A stretch of DNA of 64,000 nucleotides from Halorussus lipolyticus (GTDB lineage Archaea > Halobacteriota > Halobacteria > Halobacteriales > Haladaptataceae), in contig NZ_CP119805.1 of the NCBI RefSeq assembly GCF_029338375.1, positions 310,001 to 374,000 on the forward strand, in the 5' to 3' direction. This document shows positions 59,352 through 64,000 of the stretch, piece after piece (position 1 is the first letter of the stretch; the number at the start of each line of letters is the position of its first letter). Both the position numbers and the translations under genes were made by a program. The notes below the pieces were generated by a model that was not told the DNA's origin, made no database searches, and saw only the letters and a list, made by a program, of their open reading frames with translations.

Positions 59352-60386
59352 CTACTCGAAGTGGGGCACCACTTCCTCGCCCAACCGCTCGACGCACTCG
59401 ACCATCCGGTCGGTGCCGATGCCGGGGTGGTAGGTCCGGAAGATGAAATGCACGTCGTCGCCCAGCGCCCCGCGGTACTCCTCCAACTGGTCTACAACCT
59501 GCTCGGGCGTGCCGTAGATTGCCTGCTCCTTCAACTCCCGCTTGCGCTCGTCGTCCAGTTCTTCGACCTCCTCGCCCGAGAAAATCTCGGCGTAGCGCCG
59601 CTGGATGTAGAAGTAGCCCTCCTTCATCCGCTCCCACGCTTCTTCCTCCGAATCGCCGACGAACCCGTGCTGGAGGACGTACACGTCGAAGTCGTCCTCG
59701 GCGTCACCGGCCTCGCTGGCGTCGTCTCGCAGGCCCTCCTCGGCCCGGACCTTCCGGATGTCCTCGACGCGCTTGCGGACGCCCCCAATCGAGAGCGCGG
59801 AGGGCGCGCACCACGCATCTGCCACTCGGGCCGCGCGTCGGACTGCTGGCTTGGCCGACCCGCCGTACATCACCGGAATTTCGCTGTCGGGCTTGGGGGT
59901 GACGGTCACGTCCGGCGACACGTCGTGGAACTCGGCGTCGTAGTCCAGCGGTCCCTCGGACCACGCTGACCGCACGAGGTCGGTGGTGTCTTCCATTCGC
60001 TCGACGCGCTCGTCGCGGGGGACGCCGAACTCCTCGAACTCGGTCGGGTTCGACCCGATGGCGAGGCCGAGGGTGAGTCGGCCGTCGGCCAGCAGGTCCA
60101 CCGTCGCGGCGTCCTCGGCGAGGCGCACCCCGTCGTAGAGCGGTGCGAGGGCGATGCAGGTGCCGAGTTCGATGTCCTCGGTTTCGGCGGCCAACGCCCC
60201 GAGGGTCGGCATCGTCGCCGAGAGATAGCCGTCGTCGGCGAAGTGATGCTCCGAGACCCACGCGCTGGCGAGGCCAGAATCGTCGATGGCGCGCCCGAGA
60301 GTCAGCATCTCGTCGTAAATCTCGCTCATCGACCGGTCGTCGTCGGGTCGTCGCTGGCAGGTGAACAGTCCGGTCCCGATTTCCAT
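59352..60386 (-). CDS. luciferase-like monooxygenase family (LLM) flavin/F420-dependent oxidoreductase
   Basis: The 344-residue protein has the LLM TIM-barrel fold: ASAWVSEHHFADDGYL, IELGTCIALAPLYDGVRLAEDAATVDLLADGRLTLGLAIG and PDSEIPVMYGGSAKPAVRRAARVADAWCAPS are characteristic of bacterial-luciferase-like and F420-dependent enzymes. Haloarchaea make F420, so this cofactor is plausible; FMN is also possible. Start ATG 60386. The gene ends 223 nt beyond the binding-protein start and has its own 3' region. Substrate unknown. Confidence 0.85.
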   Translation of the reverse strand: MEIGTGLFTCQRRPDDDRSMSEIYDEMLTLGRAIDDSGLASAWVSEHHFADDGYLSATMPTLGALAAETEDIELGTCIALAPLYDGVRLAEDAATVDLLADGRLTLGLAIGSNPTEFEEFGVPRDERVERMEDTTDLVRSAWSEGPLDYDAEFHDVSPDVTVTPKPDSEIPVMYGGSAKPAVRRAARVADAWCAPSALSIGGVRKRVEDIRKVRAEEGLRDDASEAGDAEDDFDVYVLQHGFVGDSEEEAWERMKEGYFYIQRRYAEIFSGEEVEELDDERKRELKEQAIYGTPEQVVDQLEEYRGALGDDVHFIFRTYHPGIGTDRMVECVERLGEEVVPHFE

Positions 60387-60488
60387 ACCGGCAAATGTGG
60401 CCGGGCCGTCTTAATGTTTTATAAGGTAGCAGTTCACGTCCCGAAACTTACCCCGAGACTTATGCCGGAGGCGATTCAGCATCGAAGC

Positions 60489-60650
60489 ATGACCGACGCA
60501 CCCGGCGGCGCGAGCAGGCCCGGTGTCTCGGAGAACGCCGACGGCGGCCTCGACGGCCCCAAGGAGTCGATTTTCGAGGTCCTCAAGCCCGCGCTGGTGC
60601 TGGTCGGGATGCTCGTGGTGTTCTTCCTGCTGTTGTACTTCCTTGGATAG
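60489..60650 (+). CDS. small single-helix membrane protein
   Basis: This 53-residue protein begins MTDAPGGASRPGVSENADGG and has a C-terminal membrane helix PALVLVGMLVVFFLLLYFLG. The pattern of a disordered acidic N-terminus with a tail-anchor helix is common in haloarchaeal small membrane proteins. It is too short for a standard cut-off but has a clean start and stop. It leads a small cluster with the next two genes on the same strand. Confidence 0.6.
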   Translation: MTDAPGGASRPGVSENADGGLDGPKESIFEVLKPALVLVGMLVVFFLLLYFLG

Positions 60651-60726
60651 TGCCCGGTCCGATTCTCGGTGCTACCTCCTCGCACGAATCTTTTTGACCG
60701 AGGACGCGACGAACTGGTCGCAGGAC

Positions 60727-61323
60727 ATGTCGGAATCGGAATCACCAGCGGCGGCGAGCGGCGGCGGTCGGTCGAACCGAAACGGCAACGAACCGGGCGG
60801 CGGCGACGGTCGGCAGATGTTGTTGGAGGAAGCCCGCACGACGACGAGCCAGCAACTCGCCCAAATCAACAAACTCGACGGCGAAGCGGTTCGAACGGTC
60901 CGAATCGCGTTCGTGCTGACCGGCCTCCTCGTCGGCGGTGCGAAACTGGTCCCGTCGCTCGGCCTCGGTCTCCTCGGAGCGGCCGGAACGGTCTCGCTGG
61001 TGGGTTCCCTCGTCGCGTCGCTGTTCGTGTACGGCACTTCGAAGCTCTTCATCGGGTCGAGTCCGGACCGAATCCCCATCGACTACGAGGAGCAGATAGA
61101 CACCGAGGCGGCGTACGTCGAAGTCATCGGCCGGTACGAACGCGGCCTTCTCAGAAACCGACGTGTTCTCTGGTCGAACGCGTTCTTCCTCGACGCCTCC
61201 CGTTTCCTGCTGGCCTGCGCAGTGGTTCTATTCGTTTTGGCCGCCGTGTTCCACGTCGCCATCCAATCGACTCGGATTCAACTGCTGTACCAACCTTTAT
61301 CCGTCATTACGGAGCAATTTTGA
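60727..61323 (+). CDS. membrane protein, possible Pycsar/S-4TM-effector-like topology
   Basis: About 198 residues. A disordered N-terminus (residues 1-25) is followed by a helix MLLEEARTTTSQQLAQINKLDGEAVRTVRIAFVLTGLLVGG, two or three hydrophobic segments, a charged middle (IPIDYEEQIDTEAAYVEVIGRYERGLLRNRR) and a last helix FLLACAVVLFVLAAVFHVAI. The helix-TM-TM-helix-TM pattern with a KxxT-like first helix is reminiscent of Pycsar or SLATT effector proteins, but no nucleotide cyclase is present nearby. A family assignment cannot be proven here. It lies 7 nt before the next small gene. Confidence 0.55.
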   Translation: MSESESPAAASGGGRSNRNGNEPGGGDGRQMLLEEARTTTSQQLAQINKLDGEAVRTVRIAFVLTGLLVGGAKLVPSLGLGLLGAAGTVSLVGSLVASLFVYGTSKLFIGSSPDRIPIDYEEQIDTEAAYVEVIGRYERGLLRNRRVLWSNAFFLDASRFLLACAVVLFVLAAVFHVAIQSTRIQLLYQPLSVITEQF

Positions 61324-61330
61324 GATAGCT

Positions 61331-61459
61331 ATGACCGCAAGGGACGACGCCGACGAGTCGAGTCTCGTTCGGGCGGAGTACGTCTACACGGGCGGCTCGA
61401 AACGCCTCGCGGACCTCAAACTCCGCTTCGGAAAGTGGTTGGAGGACCGCCGTAACTAG
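61331..61459 (+). CDS. small basic/acidic protein, 42 residues
   Basis: The frame from ATG 61331 encodes MTARDDADESSLVRAEYVYT then GGSKRLADLKLRFGKWLEDRRN. It begins 7 nt after the membrane protein gene, so it is almost certainly in its operon. It has no membrane segment or cysteine pairs. Unknown function. It is too short for usual cut-offs but the spacing and the clean frame support it. Confidence 0.5.
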   Translation: MTARDDADESSLVRAEYVYTGGSKRLADLKLRFGKWLEDRRN

Positions 61460-61531
61460 TCGAACGGGATACCTCTCTCGCTCGAACGAGCAAAAAGAAG
61501 CCTCTACCGCCGAGTTCGATTTCTCGACTCG

Positions 61532-62248
61532 CTACGTCTCGTCCTTCTGGACCGTCTCCTGCCCGATGAATCGCGGTCGCTCGTCGATGGCGAGGAAGTT
61601 GTCAACGTCCTCGCGGGCCTCCTTGGCCTTGCCCTTGTCGGGGTCGTAGTCCCGGCTTCCCTCGCTCCCGAGAGCGTCGTAGAGTTTGTCGAGGTCCTCG
61701 AAGTAGAGTTCCGCAATCCCGTCGAACTCGGCGTTCTCGGGGTCAGTCGGGAGGACCGTGGCGTAGCGCACCACGCCGTCGATTTCCCGAGCGATGGGGG
61801 TGTGGTTGTTCTGCCAGTAGTCCACGAACTCGTCGTGGGTCATGCCGTCTTGGCGGACGAGGAAGGCCGAGTGCTTGTAGAGACCGTCGGTGTCGCCGTC
61901 TACCTCGTCCTTCTGGATTATCTCCTCGCCGATGAACCGGGGTCGCTCGTCGATGTCGAGGAAGTTGTCCACGTCCTCGCGGGCCTCCTTGGCTTTGCCC
62001 TTGTCGGGGTCGTAGTCCCGGCTTCCCTCGCTTCCGAGGGCGTCGTGCAAGTCGTCTAAGTCCTCGAAGTAGAGTTCGGCCAGACCGTCGAACTCGGCGT
62101 TCTCGGGGTCGGTCGGGAGGACGGTCTGGTAGCGCGTGACACCCTCGATTTCGCGGGCGATGGGGGTGTGGTTGTTCTGCCAGTAGTCCACGAACTCGTC
62201 GTGAGTCATGTCGTCCTGCCGAACCAGCAGGGCCACGTGTTTGTACAT
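61532..62248 (-). CDS. tandem EthD-family protein
   Basis: About 238 residues with two nearly identical halves, each an EthD/dimeric alpha-beta-barrel domain: YKHVALLVRQDDMTHDEFVDYWQNNHTPIAREI, then TRYQTVLPTDPENAEFDGLAELYF, and again YKHSAFLVRQDGMTHDEFVDYWQNNHTPIAREID and VRYATVLPTDPENAEFDGIAELYF. A single domain usually dimerises; here a fusion makes the dimer in one chain. EthD-type proteins accompany cytochrome P450 or act in catabolism or polyketide-like reactions. The halves are so alike at DNA level that duplication must be recent or maintained. ATG 62248 fits the family N-terminus. Confidence 0.85.
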   Translation of the reverse strand: MYKHVALLVRQDDMTHDEFVDYWQNNHTPIAREIEGVTRYQTVLPTDPENAEFDGLAELYFEDLDDLHDALGSEGSRDYDPDKGKAKEAREDVDNFLDIDERPRFIGEEIIQKDEVDGDTDGLYKHSAFLVRQDGMTHDEFVDYWQNNHTPIAREIDGVVRYATVLPTDPENAEFDGIAELYFEDLDKLYDALGSEGSRDYDPDKGKAKEAREDVDNFLAIDERPRFIGQETVQKDET

Positions 62249-62348
62249 CGACTGGAACGTCGCTTGCGCTCCCAATAAAACCCGCCGATGGACTGCCGAC
62301 GCCCTTCCGGACGGCGATTCGTCCTCGACCGACCACTCCAGAGCCGAC

Positions 62349-62388
62349 CGTATTTTAGCTTCTTTTCTACCAAAATCTCCCTAAAATA
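62349..62388. promoter_or_regulatory. inverted TATA boxes between EthD and ATP-grasp genes
   Basis: GTATTTTAG at 62349-62357 and CTAAAATAC at 62380-62388 are exact reverse complements 22 bp apart. The right arm is 30 nt upstream of the ATG at 62418; the left arm faces the EthD gene. This forms a symmetric divergent promoter, which could also bind a dimeric regulator. Confidence 0.5.
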
Positions 62389-62417
62389 CTTGTAGTCACA
62401 GCTAATCTCACCGGACA

Positions 62418-63365
62418 ATGACCATCGTTATTTTGGGCGAGACCGACCGGTTCAAAGAGCACGAACTCGTCCGGGAGGCCGCCGAGGAGCGCGGCGCGGA
62501 AACCGTCGTCGTCCCAGTCGAGGACTGGCCGGGGGACGCGCCGGTCGAACACACCGTGGGGAGCGGCGAGTGCGTCCTCGGCGAATCCATCCGGTTCGAC
62601 GACGTGACCGGCGTCTTCTCGATGATTCAGACGGTCTTCCCGACGTATCTCCCCCACTACGACTGGTTCGAGGAGAAACCGGAGCGCCCGGCGTACAAGC
62701 AACTCCGAGAGTGGCAACAGACTTTCCGGTCGCTCCTCGCAATCTTCGAGGAACACGGCGCGAAGATACCGGTCTCGCCACGGGACCGCTACTGGGACTT
62801 CCACCGGCCGTGGATGCTCCAGTTGTACGACGACGAGGACGTTCCGGTCCCGGACACGACGTTCACTAACGACCCCGAGCGCGTCGAGGAGTTCGTGGAG
62901 AACCACTCTCGCGCGCTGGTCCAACCGGTCAACGGCGGCGAGGGCATGGAAGTGATACGGCCCGACGACCTCAAACCGGAGCGCCTCGAAAAGCTATCGG
63001 GCGCGCCCATCAAACTGCAGGAGTACATTCCCGGCGAGGACACCCGCGCCTACGTCGTTGACGGGGAGTTCGTGGGCCAGATACAGTACGGCTACGACGA
63101 GGACGCCATCTCGTTCAAGAGTTCCGAAGTCGCCTACACCGACATCGAGTCGATACGCCTCTCGCCCGACGCCGACCTCCGGGAGACGATTGTCCGGGCG
63201 GCCGAACTCACCCCCTCGGCCTATGCCGCCGTAGACGTGCGAATCACCGACGACGGCGACTACACCGTCTTGGAGAGCAACACGCCCGGTCGGTTCGCGG
63301 CCCACGACCTCGCCGGTGCGACCGCGGTCGGCGAGCGAATCGCCGAGTACCTGCTGGCGTCGTAG
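62418..63365 (+). CDS. ATP-grasp ligase, RimK/graspetide-maturase-like (first of two paralogues)
   Basis: The 315-residue protein has an N-terminal pre-ATP-grasp domain (VILGETDRFKEHELVREAAEERGAETVVVPVEDWP, FDDVTGVFSMIQTVFPTYLPHYDWF), then an ATP-grasp core (PVPDTTFTNDPERVEEFVENHSRALVQPVNGGEGMEVIR, IKLQEYIPGEDTRAYVVDGE) and the metal-binding end DYTVLESNTPGRFAAHD. This domain order resembles MvdC/MvdD-type graspetide maturases and RimK-like ligases, which join an amine or hydroxyl to an activated carboxylate. It is followed 48 nt later by a paralogue. A precursor peptide has not been seen. Confidence 0.75.
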   Translation: MTIVILGETDRFKEHELVREAAEERGAETVVVPVEDWPGDAPVEHTVGSGECVLGESIRFDDVTGVFSMIQTVFPTYLPHYDWFEEKPERPAYKQLREWQQTFRSLLAIFEEHGAKIPVSPRDRYWDFHRPWMLQLYDDEDVPVPDTTFTNDPERVEEFVENHSRALVQPVNGGEGMEVIRPDDLKPERLEKLSGAPIKLQEYIPGEDTRAYVVDGEFVGQIQYGYDEDAISFKSSEVAYTDIESIRLSPDADLRETIVRAAELTPSAYAAVDVRITDDGDYTVLESNTPGRFAAHDLAGATAVGERIAEYLLAS

Positions 63366-63377
63366 CCCGTCCGTCCC

Positions 63378-63390
63378 AAATATTTTTATC
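63378..63390 (+). promoter_or_regulatory. TATA box of the second ATP-grasp gene
   Basis: AAATATTTTTATC lies 24-36 nt before the ATG at 63414, so the second paralogue may have its own promoter as well as read-through from the first. Confidence 0.55.
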
Positions 63391-63413
63391 GACTCCCGAT
63401 AGTTGCATCCTCA

Positions 63414-64000
63414 ATGACGATTGTACTTATCGGAGAAGCCGAGTTCAAGGAGTTCGAACTCCTCGCCGAGGCCGTCGCGGAGCGCGGCGAGGAGGCGGTC
63501 GTCTGGGACACGACCGACTGGCCCAGCGACGTGCCGGTGACCTTCGACGTGGGGGGCGACACGGTGACGGTCGGCAGGGAGTTCGACCTCGACGAGGTGA
63601 CGGGCGTGTTCCCGTGGGTCCACCACATCTTCCACCCCTCGCTGTCGCGGTTCGCCGACGACTTCGAGGACGAAGGGACCCGGAACCTGTTCATGAAGAC
63701 CGACCAGTGGCGCGGCATCTTCCGGTCGCTCCTCGGTCTGTTCGACGACCGGGGCGCGACGGTGTTCTACCCGCCGGGGACCCAGCACTACGACGAGTGG
63801 AAGCCACTCCAGATGGAGCAGTTCACTGCGGAGGGAATCTCGGTTCCGGACACGGTGTTCACGACCGACCCGGACCGCGCTCGGGAGTTCGTCGCGGACC
63901 ACGGCGAAGTCGTCTACAAGCCGGTGGTCGAGGAGGCGTGGCCGAATCGGCTGTCCGAGTCGGACCTTGAGACGGCCCCGCTTGACCGACTGGCGAACGC
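63414..64000 (+). CDS. ATP-grasp ligase paralogue, cut by the window end
   Basis: The frame from ATG 63414 stays open to the edge (195 complete codons). The protein starts MTIVLIGEAEFKEFELLAEA and continues with DLDEVTGVFPWVHHIFHPSLSRF, LFDDRGATVFYPPGTQHYDEW and ISVPDTVFTTDPDRAREFVADHGEVVYKPVVEEAW, matching the upstream paralogue throughout its N-terminal part. The C-terminal metal-binding part lies beyond the window. Two adjacent ATP-grasp ligases with the same N-terminal domain are typical of graspetide clusters, but duplication for another reason is equally possible. Confidence 0.75.
   Translation, partial: MTIVLIGEAEFKEFELLAEAVAERGEEAVVWDTTDWPSDVPVTFDVGGDTVTVGREFDLDEVTGVFPWVHHIFHPSLSRFADDFEDEGTRNLFMKTDQWRGIFRSLLGLFDDRGATVFYPPGTQHYDEWKPLQMEQFTAEGISVPDTVFTTDPDRAREFVADHGEVVYKPVVEEAWPNRLSESDLETAPLDRLAN

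Overview
The window is chromosomal DNA from a halophilic archaeon (class Halobacteria). The signs are high G+C, Asp/Glu-rich proteins, twin-arginine (Tat) signal peptides, AT-rich TATA boxes about 25-30 nt upstream of many start codons (leaderless-type transcripts), a Bat/HTH-10 regulator, a PGF-CTERM surface protein, an archaeal EF-1 alpha and an Orc1/Cdc6 initiator flanked by origin recognition boxes (ORBs). I see no rRNA, tRNA, CRISPR array or insertion sequence. The genus cannot be fixed from sequence alone.

Layout. 0-14 kb: a small winged-helix regulator, an orphan Tat-exported sugar-binding protein, membrane and zinc-ribbon proteins, a HEAT-repeat protein with a degenerate kinase domain, a KaiC/RecA-like protein without a P-loop, a GT87 glycosyltransferase followed closely by a MutS-family ATPase, and a very large PAS/GAF sensor with a Bat output. 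14-19 kb: secreted trypsin-like protease, Xaa-Pro peptidase with a small partner gene, and an ABC-2 exporter pair. 19-23 kb: a 2-oxoacid (or acetoin) dehydrogenase E1 alpha/beta pair followed by a secondary-alcohol dehydrogenase. 23-34 kb: housekeeping and stress genes (CPBP protease, aldo/keto reductase, MFS transporter, EF-1 alpha, UDG-family protein, GerW-like protein, hydrolase, DUF892 protein, metallo-beta-lactamase-fold and ThuA-like proteins) with several small genes. 34-37 kb: a receiver-GAF-histidine kinase hybrid and a zinc-finger membrane protein.

37-40 kb is a replication origin: orc1/cdc6 lies between two ORB arrays. Fifteen ORB-like repeats are readable, seven on the 3' side and eight on the 5' side. 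In each array the repeats point away from a central gap. The gap on the 5' side is AT-rich and is the likely unwinding element. 40-54 kb: Acg-type nitroreductase with a 30-bp repeat array upstream, a cysteine-type formate dehydrogenase-like molybdoenzyme, a large PGF-CTERM surface protein with five divergent InlB-type repeats and two PKD-like domains, a DASS transporter, a SHOCT protein, a Tat-exported protein, a methyltransferase, a thioredoxin and an asparagine synthase-like protein lacking the glutaminase cysteine.

54-64 kb: a complete Liv-type ABC transporter operon with a fused LivH-LivM permease, an F420-type luciferase-fold oxidoreductase, a cluster of small membrane genes, a tandem EthD protein, and two adjacent ATP-grasp paralogues (the second cut by the window end) resembling graspetide/RimK-type ligases. 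Several intergenic regions carry previously unannotated-looking elements: four copies of a dispersed GC-rich element built around a hairpin, and two stem-loops sharing a GAARGGG...GGGCTTYC frame.
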